DNA of 64,000 bases from Alentia gelatinosa (GCA_950022655.1 OX465579.1:48215950-48279949), one strand, 5' to 3'. Counted from the stretch's first letter, positions 9,645 to 23,546 are shown. Translations and numbers: made by a program. Notes: generated by a model not told the origin, from the sequence alone.

Positions 9645-11319
9645 CTGTAAGAGACAGAGAAGACAGGGTTAATTCACATATTTCTATTTGCTATTTGTCA
9701 CAACTACCTGGTCCTCGATCATCACCGCACCGAGAGTAATTATACATGATAAAGATCTTCGACCACGTAAACCTTAGGGTTAAACTGGAAGTGCGTAGTT
9801 ATCACCGTGAAAAATCAAAGACAAATCGATTAATAGACCTGATTCCTAGTAAGAATATCATAAAATATCTTTAGAAATTGTTCATCATTCGGCTTTTGTT
9901 GGTTGATTTGGCGTCCAATAATTGCATGTAACTGTTACCAGACTGCTGTAAAGGATCAACAAGCCGTTGGACTTTTCATCTTTTATACTGACACGTTTGT
10001 GATGCATTAATGCCGTCGCCTACATCTTGCCTTTTGGATTCAAAATAATTCAATCTTTCGGGAATGCGACTAATCAGTTGGAATGATTTCCTGGTTTGAG
10101 ATATAAAGCAACATTTTCAACTTACTGTTTTAGCATACAGAGTACATTATTTCAATCCTTTGGTTTCATTCAAATAAGCTGACAATCGCCATTCAAGGAT
10201 ATTTCTATCGGATTAAGAGCAGCTAACACTTTATTGTCGTGCCCAAGTCCTCAACTAAGAAATTTGCAAATCAAATTTGTATTTACTAAAATATTACTCC
10301 TCTCACGCACAGCCCCAAGCACGAGGCGGACATTATTTGTCGACGTTTTTCCACTAATTTCCGTGGCGATGTGTCTAGTGCTGGAATGTGCCTTTTAAAA
10401 CGTCACTCATGTACTAAAATACCTAACGAAGACAGCTCCAATGCATTTCATGCAATTTTAAGTCGTACTTAAATAAGGCCTCAAATAACTTTAAATGAGC
10501 CCCTCTTGTCAACTAATAACGGTTAAATAGTGAGTAGGAGGAATCTTATGAAAAGAAAGTCAGGACATGAAAGCGGAAGAGATGGAGAGGACGTATCAAC
10601 TCAACATGTGTTGAACTTCTGTATTATATATATATATATGAATCATTCAGTTTAACATTAACCGGTACTATACATCATTAACAACGACATAGTAATATAT
10701 ATATATACCTACATATATGACCTGGTCCATTAAGCGACAAGAACTGTCAATATTTTGGTGGATTTGTTTCATATCTTAGGAAAGTATGTGTATCCACTAT
10801 CAAACCATAAATATAATCAATTTGAGTGGTGAGTGGTAGTACCATTGACACCATTGCCCAGATCGATGGTAGAGATGTCACAGTGAATCATAATGTCAGC
10901 TGTGGGCTTGGGCCCCTAGTAATACTTAGTTCATGACAATAAAAACCTAATCTTACACCTAAATGCAACTTCGCGTCATTTGCCAAAGGCAGGTTAGCTT
11001 GGGATGGGATAATGGAGGAAACAATTCTTATTAAGTTGGCCATAGTGCCTGGCGGGCATACGTTTAACACCGACATTAGCATGTGAGCATTATGCACAGT
11101 GAATGAAGGGCTGACGGTGACACAGACTCTGACACAGGGGCCACGTGTAAGCCATAAGTAACTGCGACATGCCGCCAGCAGCCCGCCAGCCTCGCATCAT
11201 TTCTCCATCAGCCACATGTTCACAGACTCATTACTGGTGGGCAAAATGTACGCCATGTCAGGTAATGGTTACTATCTCTAAGCACAGGGCAGGGTGTCCA
11301 TACTAAACACACGACAGGG

Positions 11320-11855
11320 GTTGGGTGTGCATCACCATGAGGTGTGAACTTAAACTGGCATGAAGTGTTAGTGTTTACTCAAAGAGGTTGAGAATATAAC
11401 ATCATGAGGCGTTGGTGTATATGCATACCACAATACAGTGTAAACTTACACAAACAAAAAAGTCTGAGTACATGTATAAACCATTACGAGGTGTGAGGTC
11501 ATACCACGGCGTTTGAGCTTATACTTACAAGAATTCTGTGTATAAGCCAGCGAGAAGTGTCAATTTGAAGTGTGCGTTACCAAGAGTTGTGAGTATACAT
11601 CCGGATGATGATGATATGTAGGTTAATACTATCAAGAGGTATAACTGCATAACACCATGACATGTGACCTATGAGACAAAATGAATATGTGGGTGTGACC
11701 TATCTTATAGTTACGAGCATAACGAATGGGTTTATACTGCCATGAGTTGTGGGAGTTTAGCATCATGAGGTGTGAAACAATACCTTCAAGATGAACGAGT
11801 TTATACGACAATGAAGTGCGATCCTTTGTATCACCAAGAGATAACAACACAGAAA
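11320..11855. repeat. Decayed minisatellite (CATGAGGTGTGAG-like unit)
   Basis: Variants of ACCATGAGGTGTGAG recur near 11330, 11357, 11401, 11483, 11740 and 11765, with weaker copies between, mostly at multiples of roughly 27-30 bp. Each is usually followed by a TTTATAC-like segment. Copies are highly diverged, so the array is old. Confidence 0.55.
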
Positions 11856-12579
11856 AATATACAACATACCCCCACCCCACCCCAAAATAAGAACGTTGGC
11901 TAGCAGGGAGGGTGATTGTATACAAGAGTTAATAACCCGAGGTATCTACCTGTACTCATGGGGAATTGATGTTCTTTCGATCTCAAAACACTACGATGTG
12001 CCCTAGGGTACCAGAGTATGCTTGTACGCTACAGAAAGGCATACAGGTATATCACATTAAAGTGTTGGTCGTGTTATACCCCGGTGTGGCAGTTCATTGA
12101 GGTACGTCACAGCGCGATGGCCTTTACCATGCTCACTGACGCTTACACCACTGCTCACGCTATCTGGGTTGTCAACAACACGGTAAACATGCTTAATAAA
12201 TGCCATCCTGTCACCAAGATTCCCCACAGCTCACTAATGATCAGTAAGAAGGACCTCGGCTTCTGCTCCTTTATTTTTCATATTGTTCTTCCCGGTATTT
12301 TTTTACGGTATTTTTTTTTGTTTTCACTCACATTTCGACTTTTTAGCGGGAGTGAGTGTCAGAAGAGGTCATTGGGTGCATCTGTGGGGCCCCAATTACT
12401 GACCCGATGTACTGGTATAGCTGGCGGGAAGATATCATTAGCTGGTATTATTTCCCAGTATGTCTGTCAATCTAGTTTCCCTAATTTGACAATGAACAAG
12501 ACGGATATGGCCGTAAATAAAAAAACAACTAATTACAGATATGTAGATACTACACTGCTCCTGAATAGTTATAGCTGTC

Positions 12580-12611
12580 ATACGTAAAACCCGTTATACG
12601 TAAAACCCGTT
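12580..12611. repeat. Two-copy 17-bp tandem repeat
   Basis: ATACGTAAAACCCGTT is present twice in direct succession, immediately followed by an RFX-like palindrome (12609-12622). Confidence 0.8.
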
Positions 12612-12622
12612 CCCATGGAGAC
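12609..12622. promoter_or_regulatory. RFX/X-box-like site GTTCCCATGGAGAC
   Basis: Inverted GTY..C / G..RAC halves around CATG, as in the RFX consensus. Similar sites are at 1845, 1868, 40224 and 61306. Confidence 0.35.
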
Positions 12623-12832
12623 ACTGGGGTATGTGTGTGGATCTTGTTATACACAGATCATAGGCTGGGGGCGGGGTGTCTGGGTTACATACGGCCAGCT
12701 GGTATTAGAGGCAGGTCCCAATTACACCCGATGCTACACTTCCTGTCAGGCCCTCGTTTAGCGCAATTAATTCAGCGGGAATCACAAGCAGGCAATAACT
12801 TGGGAGGCTCCCGCAGAGTAGGGCGTCACTCC

Positions 12833-12861
12833 GAGCAACTCCAAGCATTTCCGAGCAGCTC
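12833..12861. promoter_or_regulatory. Three tandem GAGCNNNTC units at exact 10-bp period
   Basis: GAGCAACTC (12833-12841), AAGCATTTC (12843-12851) and GAGCAGCTC (12853-12861), each separated by a single C. This is the clearest example of the 10-bp phased array of the dispersed palindrome. Confidence 0.6.
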
Positions 12862-13081
12862 GGCCCCATCCTGTGCCTGCAAACCAGGTCCAGCTGGGCA
12901 GGCCACTACTCATGAGGACGCCTCCAGGTGGCCTTATAGCCTGCAGGAAGAAGAGGGATCAAAGGAGCCGTGAGCTGGTGCGCGCTGAGCATGCACACAG
13001 CGAGTCGCTCGCCGCTATCCTACATGGCACTCAGAGACCGACGCATTTGACCCACACGCAGGAATGGGTCATCTTTGTATA

Positions 13082-13107
13082 AATATATATATATATATAT
13101 ATATATT
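13082..13107. repeat. (AT)n microsatellite
   Basis: About 26 bp of alternating AT within AT-rich sequence. Confidence 0.95.
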
Positions 13108-14612
13108 TCTATTCACTGTTACTGCCAAACATTGGGCTCTTTGATTTAACCCTGTGATCTGTGATACTTTACCTGAGCTGCTCAATTCTGATCATAGGGA
13201 CCGCACTGCTGCTTTTGTGTTGTTCTGTGAGCAACTCGGACCCGGTTGCAAAGTCCTAACGCCTGCCGCTACCTTGAGTAACCCAACTTGACCTGCGTGG
13301 TTACAAAGTGTATAGACTTTGATTTGATTTCGATGGCGATGCAAAGCCTATTCCTTTATGAATTACTAATATCTGCTCAAGACCGACTCAGTATGTTACC
13401 CAATTGATATCCCTGGACCTTGTATGACCAAGGAATAGAGTATTTGACTTACTTTGTTCAGAAAGATTCCTGTGGCCCAACAATGAATCACTCCTGTATC
13501 CTGCAGATAGCGGTCAGCACTGGACGTGATCTGCTCCCGTGAGCTGCTCGCTACCCACCATTGTGTACTCTACTCCTTCACCTTTCTGTAGCTTTTTAAA
13601 AACTATTTCTATTTTCTTTCTGTGTGGGTAATATCATGTGTCATCACTATCCTCTGATTAAACTGCCGACAATACATGATCGTCCCGCATGTATTACTTG
13701 AAAAATCTAAAGGCTATCTCCTGTTATTAACAATACTGTCCTCAAAACAATTTAGGAGAGCGTGTACACCTGGTCTTTTCTGCATGTCTTATGTACCACG
13801 TGCTTGTTCCATATATCTTACATTTGTGCTGTGAGAGCTTTTTAATTTCAATAAAGTTCGCTGATTATGATTAGATCTATAAGGCGATTTTCGTATTGTC
13901 GGCAATTGTAAGAATAGACTATTTAGTTTATTGTGTATTCCACTCTCCAGGCATAGAGGGTGGCTTGTTGATATGTCAGAGACAAGCAACATAGCGGAGC
14001 AGGATCTTTTGCTATGGTGTGTACTTTGCCTGTTAAAAATTCCTCTGGACTCGGACCTCTCAGAATTTACCTCGTGGTCACCAGGGGGCAGTGCACCCGC
14101 CAGTTGGCGTGGCGGGCAACCCTTTGAAGTGACCGCAGAGTTTGTCTTGGCATGGGGCTCGCCTGACCAGACAGTACACTCATTAGGGATGCAGTCAAGT
14201 GAGCAGCTCTAGTGGAGCGAGCGGCTCAGCAATGCATTCCTTCTATGGTAAGTGCTACCTCAAAGTGGTACTGAGTGCCCGAATAACTAGTCCAAGAAGG
14301 GAGACTCGGAATCTTGACAAAGCGACCTGACTTCCTTCTATGGGGCTCTCTTCTTGGACTACTATGGTTTGACTCGTATTTCAATAAGAAAGGTTTTGGC
14401 GGACGAATATAATTACACTTTCCTGTTCATCCCTTTCACCAATATATCTCAATGTACCAAGAAACATTAAAAGGGGATCTCTATTTTCAATGTCTAACTC
14501 CGGGAATTCACACTGACCGACTGACTCCCAAAGTCTGCCTTGGGTCATGACAGCAAGTATAAAGCAGACTGCTCCATTCTCGTTGGTCATAGCAAGCTAT
14601 CACACCTAAGCC

Positions 14613-14631
14613 AAGCAACTCCGAGCAATTC
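14613..14631. promoter_or_regulatory. Tandem pair AAGCAACTC / GAGCAATTC, 10-bp period
   Basis: Two looser copies of the GAGCNNNTC unit separated by one C. Perfect copies lie 0.4 kb to the left (14201 and 14219). Confidence 0.4.
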
Positions 14632-14939
14632 ACTGCGGACGGGTGTCCGTCATCGGTAATGCAGTCTGCATGTTGGCCTTCACCCTGCACACACCTCGTC
14701 ACGCCCTGTCGGCGCAGCCATACCGCAGCCCCGCCTGGCGCCTACCGGTGAGCGGGCACCCGGTCACAGCACACCTCCGTCTGCGGGATAACAGAGCGAC
14801 ACCTGTCGACACGCTGACGCCGCCCTTTACCCCCAACCCCATTCCACCCCCCAACCACCACCATACATGCACTACCCAACAAGCAATCACCCAGCAAAGG
14901 TTTAATCCATGCCTTTTCCATACTTCCAGAGAGCGTGCA

Positions 14940-15049
14940 ATCTGCTTGGAGAGTGCAGATAACCCATCTACAACACTGGCACTTAGATACGTTTGGTCCT
15001 TCCCAGTCACTTCCGGAGGAGAGTGTTGAATCTGCTTGGAGAGAGCAGA
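14940..15049. repeat. Duplicated small hairpin TCTGCTTGGAGAGNGCAGA
   Basis: The 19-base string occurs at 14941-14959 and 15031-15049, 90 bp apart, differing at one loop base. Each can fold as TCTGC/GCAGA with a 9-base loop. Flanks are only weakly similar. Confidence 0.6.
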
Positions 15050-15202
15050 ACCACCGCCGAGGCAAACGCGAGAGCCGGAAACGTCGCCGCCACGTCGCTC
15101 AAGGCGCCCGGGAGAGGGGGTAGGGGTTGAGATGCTCCCGCCATTCCCACGAACACCTAGGGACACTGAATAGGTGGGGAATGGACAGATGTTTATCTCA
15201 AC

Positions 15203-15220
15203 CAACGAGTGTACTCGTTG
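15203..15220. repeat. 18-bp palindrome CAACGAGTGTACTCGTTG
   Basis: Two perfect 8-bp arms around GT. A 16/18 match occurs at 53485-53502. Half-sites CCAACGAG/CTCGTTGG occur elsewhere, for example at about 58730. Confidence 0.6.
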
Positions 15221-16249
15221 CCTCAACTATGGTCCTCCCATCGTAAAAAAAAACTTGCTTCATGCGAGCAATACTTTAGGCCTTATAGACGGCGCCGCCT
15301 GGCTTCTAAATAGACTACATGGGAGTACATTATATTAGAGGCGTTCAGATTATACTGTGGCTACGCGTGTGTTTTGAAATCTTTACAACACAATTCGTTC
15401 ACACCATGATCGAATGGTGGCGTGACTGTAGATTAACACACGTGTGTATTCGTTTGTTATGGCGCCTACGTACACTATGGGGAGTAGCGCCACCTGGTGT
15501 AGCCTGGGCACATCTGTGCTTCCAACTTTTTCGTTGTTGCGCGGAAATGTACAATCCATGCACGAAGCATGCTTTCAAAATTGCAGTCTGGCTCGATGTA
15601 AGTGGTGCGCTCATTTGTGACTGGCAGTGGGATACACAGATTAATCGTGCTCTAAGGTGGACTATAATGGGCCCTGTGCTTGTCCTGTGTCTTCTCCCCC
15701 GATTCCATCAGCCTCACCTCAAAAAGCACACCTCCTCGTCTCAATTACCTTCGACCATGCTTCTTTACGGGCCAGTAAACCAGGCGGGTTACCAGCCCGT
15801 GGATAAAGTACGCTCGCCGGGTGGACGCATCAGTTATTAACGCGACTGCGGGCGCCGGCCAGTGGCCCGGACGAGCGTGTTGGCCCCACGTGCTGCAAGT
15901 TTGATGTGGGCGTCGGGCGCCACCGCGGCCCGACGGAACTGTGGCCAGCCATTAAGGCGTCCAAACACGGCCGGCCGCCGAAGCCACTGTCAGCGGGAAT
16001 GGCTTCCCGGCTGGCGCTTCCTTAAGCCTGCCAGTCTTCGTCCGCCGTTTAGTCCTTGAAGATAGCCCTCAAGTGGCGTGACATTTTAGGCGTCACGTTA
16101 GGAACTCTTCAGGTAGTCGCCACAGCACACCCGCTACTTTAGAGGGATCTTTTTAGTCGGGGATTTTGAAAGGTCCGTGTTAGGCAATGTAATAGCGATG
16201 ATCGCCTCCCGAGGAAACGGTCTTGTGGTGGGAGGAAAGAAGGAGCGTG

Positions 16250-16580
16250 AGCAGTATTCACAATATGGACTGCCGTATAACTCCTCTGTAAATAAGTATG
16301 CACAACAATGACAGCTCCTCCATTAATATGTTTGTACAATGTGATATGACTTGACAGCCGCTCCATAAATCCGAAGGAAGAGTGACTTGATGTGAGAGCT
16401 GCTTTACAATCTGTATCCACAACTGTATCCACATGTGTGAGCTGATCTGGAAGGTTCTCTAAAATTCAGTATTCACAACAGCCTGTCTGAGAACTGATCT
16501 GTAAATCGGTGTGCACAACAGTATAAGCTGGTCCGACAGTTGCTCATTGAGTCTATATCCACGACAGATTTGATGTTACT
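16250..16580. repeat. Decayed minisatellite (GTATTCACAACAG / GAGAGCTGCTCT unit)
   Basis: Alternating segments resembling GTATCCACAACAGT and TGAGAGCTGCTCTGTAAATC recur about every 60 bases from 16250 to 16580, strongly diverged. Confidence 0.5.
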
Positions 16581-18164
16581 AAAACTCAGGGAAACTCTGA
16601 ATATCAGGAAACTCCGAAACATGATGCGCTCAATGCCCTGCTAGAATCTATCTCACTCAAAAAATGGTGTCAAAAACGATTCTATTCAAGCAGCATCCTG
16701 CTACATCTTTAAATCGATGTAAATCCATTCTCTGCAAGAATTTTCTGTCATCTCATTTTACAAATATCATTGTGGACGTTTGAGAAAATGAACACTTTCA
16801 AACTAAATCTGTCATACATTTACATAAATGTTTTGTGAATCCCTCGCCTTCTTGGACATTTTTCATTCCTCTGTCATAGTATAAAACACCAGTAGTATAA
16901 AACACCAACATGTTTAGTGTGGTGCCCCAGACTAGAAAGAACATATTTAGATCTGCTCCCCAGTTCAAAATGTTTACATATTACACTTTGGATTTATTAT
17001 ACAAGACAAGTAGGAATTTCTCTAATATGATAGGTTGTGAGATCATGGTGGTAACACCGATTGATCACCTATGTGTGTTTAAACAAACAATAGGCACTAC
17101 ACACTAATGGCCGCATGTGACACAGGAATGTGAAACACTGTGCCCATAACGGTGGCGTTTACCTGTACCAAGCCCCATAACCGGCAAGGACTATTACAAA
17201 ATACGATTTACCCTGCAGCTAAGCATTAATCTTAGCCATTTCTGCCTCTTGTCTCACGCACCTAGTGCCCCAGCAGGACCAGCGCACCGAGATATGTCAC
17301 ATGATAAACTCCCCAAATTGTCCCAAATTGAGAGTAATGGCGATCATGGGAGTGTGACCGCCCATGGGCAGCTTCTAGCGGCTAGTTATACAACGCCCGT
17401 CCAAATGTTCAGATAGGAATGACAATCACATGAAAGATAAACGAGGCTGAGGGAGGAGTGCTGACTCTGGTTTCAATCGCCTTCTTGTTGTGCGGAAATT
17501 CCAGATTGCGGGATCACGAAATTGAGCAGTGTGATCTGTTTTATTACAGAAATTCGCTGAGTCATCAGCCACACGCGTGTACGTGTTTTTCTTTTATTTT
17601 TAAATATTCATATATTTGCAATATTCTCATTGGGTCAGATTGACGAGAAGAGTAAGAGTAAACCTTTCAGTCACGTCAGAGTCGTTTTTGTACCTCAGTA
17701 TAATCATGCACGGAAGTATTTCCTGTGGTATTTTTAATATTCGGTTATCAAGCGTCGATTTTTCCATTAGCTGGTAAAAAGATAATACGAACGGCTTTGA
17801 AATATCCTCATAGTGATGAGCAGATAACAAGATTCATTTAGGGAGCATAGTGTGTGTAGCACACATACAATCCCATCAGTTACGATTTCTAGATCCTATC
17901 CACGGTGCAGTTTGGAGGGGCATTAGCAATTGTCCAGTAATATTTTCTCAAGTCATTGATTAGGGATATTGGTAAAGAAATAAGTATCCATCCTCTAAAG
18001 CCTGACAGGTCCAGGCGATGAGGGGTGTGATACGTGAAGGTGTAGGCACAGGGTAGACATCGTGAAGCGATTCTAGTGTCCGGTTTTTATAAGTTGCACC
18101 CATAACACCTCAGCTCCACTCGCCGACACCAGTCTCTAAATACATAGTGTCTAGTCACCAGAGC

Positions 18165-18235
18165 ATGAAGTCTCCAGTGTCTACTCTCCGGCACCTGAAG
18201 TCTCCAGTGTCAGCATCTGAAGTCTCCAGTGCCTA
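18165..18235. repeat. Three-copy short tandem repeat GAAGTCTCCAGTG
   Basis: TGAAGTCTCCAGTG occurs at about 18167, 18198 and 18219, with one longer and one shorter interval. Weaker copies lie upstream. Confidence 0.7.
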
Positions 18236-19512
18236 AAGCGTTAACTCCAGCTCATACTCCTGGCTCAGGGGGAAATTCGGACATTGGCGCCTGCTTGTAA
18301 AAGAACCCTATAAATATACAAACCACTAGAGATCAATGGGTGCCAAACATGGGCGGGTGGTGAGGGTCGTTAGTGTCGGTCAGCGCCGCGTGGTGGCGAT
18401 ACTGTCGGCGGGGGCGCGGGGTGGACTGGTGCCTGGGTCTTTCAGACGAGGCGGCGGTCGCTTAGTTCCGCCCCAGCTGGCCGCCTTCATACGTCTCCAT
18501 CCCGGCGTTCAGTTTGCCCGATCAACTGGGAGCGGCTGTGATGACGGCCTTTTCAGGTCTTTGTCGCGGGGCCACCTCGCCCGGCGCCGGACCCGGCTCG
18601 GAACTGAATCCCTCGGCCTGCTCACACACAATTAGCCAGACCGGGAGGGCATCTGAGGGCTTCCCCCGTGCACAGCAAGGGTCATTTGTCAACCAGGTCT
18701 CCAGAAGCTTGCCCGTTTCAGCACACAGAGAGAATGTGCTTCAGGTTGAATCTAAAGAAAACACATGATCTATACTCATTTTATACAGATTATATACAAT
18801 CCACAGTAAGACCGTCTATATAGATCACTTCATACCAATTCCAATTACACTTTTACTGGCGATTAACTAAGGCACAGGGATACACGTACAGTATCCATGG
18901 CATGAACTGCACCGTTCCCCCAATTAATCGCGCAATCAACCTGACATTCTACATATAATTCTTTAATTGCTTCTGGTAATTCGGGCATAAGTCTCTCTAT
19001 CACCTCATCAATCTTAATGACGCGCATAATGTCACCGGGACTATCACACTGCGAAATTACCGTAAACGTGCATAATTTCAATTCCTTCTAGAGCCGATCC
19101 AGTGGCAGAATCTTCTATGTTGCAAATAAAGATGACTTAAAGTAAATCTACGGCTATAGACAAACTTAAGTAGGGTTGGTATTAACTTCATACACTTCCT
19201 GTTTTGAATCACCTGTTTGCTTTATCACAGTAACGCAAGCAGTAGAAAATTGTGTGTTGTTGTGGATTTCTGTTTGGTGAAAAATCTAATACATGATGAA
19301 ACTTCGTGCTTGTATGGAACAAGCAGCCCACTCGCAACGCGCATAAATTTCTTCTGCTGCCATCCTTGACCTTAACCCAAATCTTTCTAACCACATTAAG
19401 CCTCCATCAGAACACTTTTGCCTCCCACCTCAGACGTTCTGTTTTCCAGACAAGCTTAGCATGTAATCAAATGAGAGCGGGCGCACCTGCTCCTCATGTC
19501 CCTACCCCACCA

Positions 19513-19530
19513 GGCCTAGGCTCGAGCCTA
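19513..19530. repeat. 16-bp perfect palindrome CTAGGCTCGAGCCTAG
   Basis: A self-complementary 16-mer in a GC-rich patch. No further context suggests a function. Confidence 0.6.
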
Positions 19531-21824
19531 GTCTCAGGTCTTACGCCTGGGCCCATTACCCCGTGGCCGGACGTACAAAAGGCGCATGCGCCACGCCTCT
19601 ATTAGAGCTGCGTCTCCCACAGGATCCGGCCACAAAAAGGCTCGTTAAATGTTAATCACCCGTCCGTGCCCAACACTGATTGCTGTTTTCATGCTAGGTC
19701 CCCAGCAGCGATTGCCTGTCTTCCGATACCTTATCCACTTCACCATACCAAAAGGTGTCCAACCCCTCCTCCCTCACACAAACACACATCCGCACCCCTA
19801 TTGCCAGCTCCGTTTTCATAGGAAGCCCAAGATAGTTCCGCGATTGTTATCGTTGGATTCTTAATTCAATTATAAACCTATTTCAACAGGCATTCTCGCT
19901 ACCCTAGCTGGTATACAATAGTAGTCGTGTTACCATGCAGGATTTTTATAGACTCGAAAGCCTTTTCATTATCTGCCCCTGATTTCTCCTCGCGCGTGTC
20001 TATTCATGTCCATAGAAATCCCTTTGACATTCAATGTCGTGTGGAAGATTGTGTTGCCACTTGGTGTTCCTGCCGTACTATATCGTGCAGGCTTCTCAAG
20101 TATTGCCATACACAAAATCTATTTCAACGCCCACCCCTCTCTATTCCCATGTGTAGTCGATGGTATTAATGCCATTGCATTGGATCGCCCACCTCCTTAT
20201 CCCTTTTGTTCACGTCCTACGTTTTTCAGTAGCACCCTGCATGCTTTTCACAAGTTCAGACCAGATTCACCTAGACCTTCGTGTCACATCTGGAGAACCT
20301 CTTTTTAATTTGGTATTTTTGTGCTGCAGGCCTCTCGAGCTTTCCCCGTCTCAGACCGCTGTCTACCACTTTTGTTCGTCTGTTTTAATGGTACTTTTTT
20401 GGTTCGGATTTCTTGCGATTCCAGATGGGGGAGTTCCTCGGCCACTAAAAGCCTCAGTTGGGGGCTGCTATTTTAGTTCTGACCCATCCTGGAGGAAGAT
20501 GGCATCAACCGAGCCACTGGGCGGGCGTGGCCCCACCAGGGCGGCCCGAATTGATGGCGGGGACACGTGCCACAGGGCCCTGCCTTCATTGCGTTGACAG
20601 AGCACCGGCCCGTTCCCCTCTCCAGCCCCGGGACGGTCCTCCTCCAGGGGCTGCGTGACTGGCGACAGCGGGCTGATGTATTATTGGCCGGGGACCTCAA
20701 GGGTGGGGCTGGGGCGTGGATCATCCGGCCCGGCCTCCTACACGTGTTCGTCACACATACGTCGGGCGCCGCCCCGCGCCTCCAGGGCGCGAATAGATCA
20801 CTCCTCCAGCGTCAATTTGTTCCCCGAGTCGACCCGTCACTTCCGCAGGGCATCCCTTATATGACAGTGGTGGCGTCTTCAGCCGACGTGTGGTGTACGG
20901 CTGGCGGTGGTGAAGCAGGAGGCAAGACGCACCCGGCATGATGAATGTAAATCACTCATACGTGCTCTATACAAAAACCTGTACACTACGTGTAACAATC
21001 GTCTGCAGCAGTGCACATTATCTACACTTCATATTATACTCTGGACTGCTTGAAAGCTGTAAATCTCCTGAATTCAAGAAATACAAACAATTATACACTA
21101 TATTCTACCAGTGAACCACCACATTTGGCTGAAGATCATATATGATACACACATCGCAAACACAGTCCTAATGGTTTTTGAATGTTAAGTTCACTCCGGC
21201 AATAACCGGCAATGACCATTTGGGTTTAGTCATCTCGTACCAAATGACCCTAATACACTCAAAACTCCGTTATCCTAACGACACAGGCTCGGACGTGAGT
21301 GGAGGCCAGGGATTACCTTCCATCTCTGCGGTCCCAAGAAAGGAATCTCACCGCTCCTGCTTCTACACTCGCAAAGTTTTACGGCCTCGTTTAGTGCTCC
21401 CAGACCACACGGCCTCCGGCGCCGTAAAGTTGCCTCGTGGGGCAGAAGCCACGTACTTACCCATTGGCTCCTTCTGGCAGATGCTCGCAACAACAAACAT
21501 TCACACGTGGTCTGCATTGGCGTGACGGGCATAATCACGCCCGGCGCGCCGCTAATTACTCATCGACTTTATTTGTTTCAACCCTTCAAATAAATACCTC
21601 CTCCATGTGGCGCCCCCTTCGGACACGCCCACACATCTTTAGCTGCCCTTTGACCCCTGGTAGGCAACTGCATTCCCCCTGTCGGTGACAGGCTCTGCGA
21701 TGGGTATTCCCTGACCAAGCAGTATCGTCCCACTTCCTTCCTTTATCCCCAGCCCGACGATAGCAGAGATAAGAGATCCTATCTGGGACATCTGAGTGCA
21801 GCGACTTCGTTGATCTCACCGGCG

Positions 21825-21843
21825 GAGCAGCTCGGAGCCGCTC
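21825..21843. promoter_or_regulatory. Tandem pair GAGCAGCTC / GAGCCGCTC, 10-bp period
   Basis: Two perfect GAGCNGCTC palindromes separated by one G, in a GC-rich segment. Confidence 0.55.
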
Positions 21844-23517
21844 ATTAGCGGTAATCCTGGCGCGCACGGCCAATCTCACATAGACAGCTCAACGTCGGCT
21901 CCCCTTCAAGTCTCCCCACAGGAATTTTAATTTGTCGGCAAGCAAGTCAATTTTCGAGGTATACACAGCAAGGATTAAGATAAATTGTGTTGTTGTACAC
22001 GTGCCCCTGACATCAGTAAAACTGTACCGCTTCACCAAACTGATGCTTCCTGCACTAGTATGTTTCTTTAAACCAGCATGAACTGCTTCAATTCACTTCT
22101 GCTTCAACAAAAGGCACTTGGAATCTTATGCTGGTGCCATATGCACAAAGAAGCCATTGTATAGCCTTCTGGTATATGAGGTTGTGGTGAGGCAAGAAAA
22201 AGGAGGGAGCAATCTTTACAGAAGTTCAGAAAGTTTTGTAACTGCTCATGAAACGTAGACTGCATGTATAACTAGGACTGTTCCTGAGACTTTGGTGTTA
22301 CTAATCATCTTCATAGCTTTGCACAGGAGTACCTTCATCAAAGTAACTCACACAAATCAGGGATTTCAGAAGTTGAGTAATGAAGATTCAAGAGTATAAT
22401 TTGCTTGCATCCGATCCAGTCAGACTTACAATTACATACGTTTGACTTTTTTTTCAAAGGATAACAAAACGACTCACCATATAGAGACCAGACTCGTTCA
22501 TATTCCCTGCTCGTTAGTTACCTCTCCAATGCTTGTCTCTCCTTACTGCTTACAAAAAAACACCTTTGATGGTCGAAACAATAGCTCAACTTCAAAAATG
22601 CCAATTAAGAGAACGTAATTAGTCGATGTGGGCAATCCGAAAATCGCGCCGACAATTTATCACTTGGCAATCATGAGCAGCTCGCCAAGAGCTACTCAAC
22701 AGTAATTGATTTCTCTGCCGACGGCAACTTGAGTTCCATCCTTATGCTGATGGCGTCGCTGGCGGCTGCTCGTACATGCACTGATGATGGTGGGGTGGTG
22801 TTAGGAGAGGGCAGTGACTAGAGAGGGCTACTTTTTCATTGTGACACCAATCTGGAACCAAGACAAGGATCGTCCATCACCCACACTGCAGCGTCCATAT
22901 GGGATAGCCATTACCAGTCTGGCAGCAATTGGGGCTCCTTGTGGTCTGGGGTCTCAGTGCTGTATATCCATCTAGAGTCTGGGTCCGATTTGTAAATAAT
23001 AAATGTTTTCAATAAATCAGGATGAAATTACCCATGAGTAAGAATGTACACGTTTTGCGTTGTTTTGGGTTGACCAGTACGGTAAGCCATCATCCATCCC
23101 TACCCCCGCATACACATGTCTTTGCTTTTTCGGCGTAGCGAGTACCCAACTGTTCGGGACTTAATAATTGAAAAATTAATACTCATGACTATTTCCAATA
23201 TATACCATTTGCATTACGTACTTAGAATTACTCATCATAGTCTAACACAGAACCCCTTTTGTCATCCTGGGCGCCTGTATTTCACCTATGGTGAAATGCT
23301 AGTGGTGAAAGGTATACCAATACTGGTCAAATGACGAGTTGTGATGCAGATTCTATTATCAATTAAAAATCGGTAACAACATGTACACTTTTGCGGATCT
23401 CGTGACCTATAACATGTAGGGTAGTTAGCATCCCCGTCTTCCTCATGTATAACAACATTACACATTGCCTGTGCAGTCCCTGCAATGTTTAAGTGAATAC
23501 TACTGGGACTTAGTTAA

Positions 23518-23546
23518 CGAAGTCAGTGACTCTACGGGTCACTGAT
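23518..23546. repeat. Short hairpin TCAGTGACT / GGTCACTGA
   Basis: Arms of 8-9 bp around a 5-base centre. Seen directly; no assigned role. Confidence 0.4.

Noticed and set aside
12018..12587. 189-codon open frame on the plus strand, the longest in the window
   Set aside because: No domain, skewed composition, and it runs into a short tandem repeat. In a 64-kb window of about 45% GC an open frame of this size by chance is plausible.
15319..15840. 173-codon open frame on the plus strand
   Set aside because: Trp/Cys/Arg-rich composition typical of a random frame; no splice or start context and no recognised domain.
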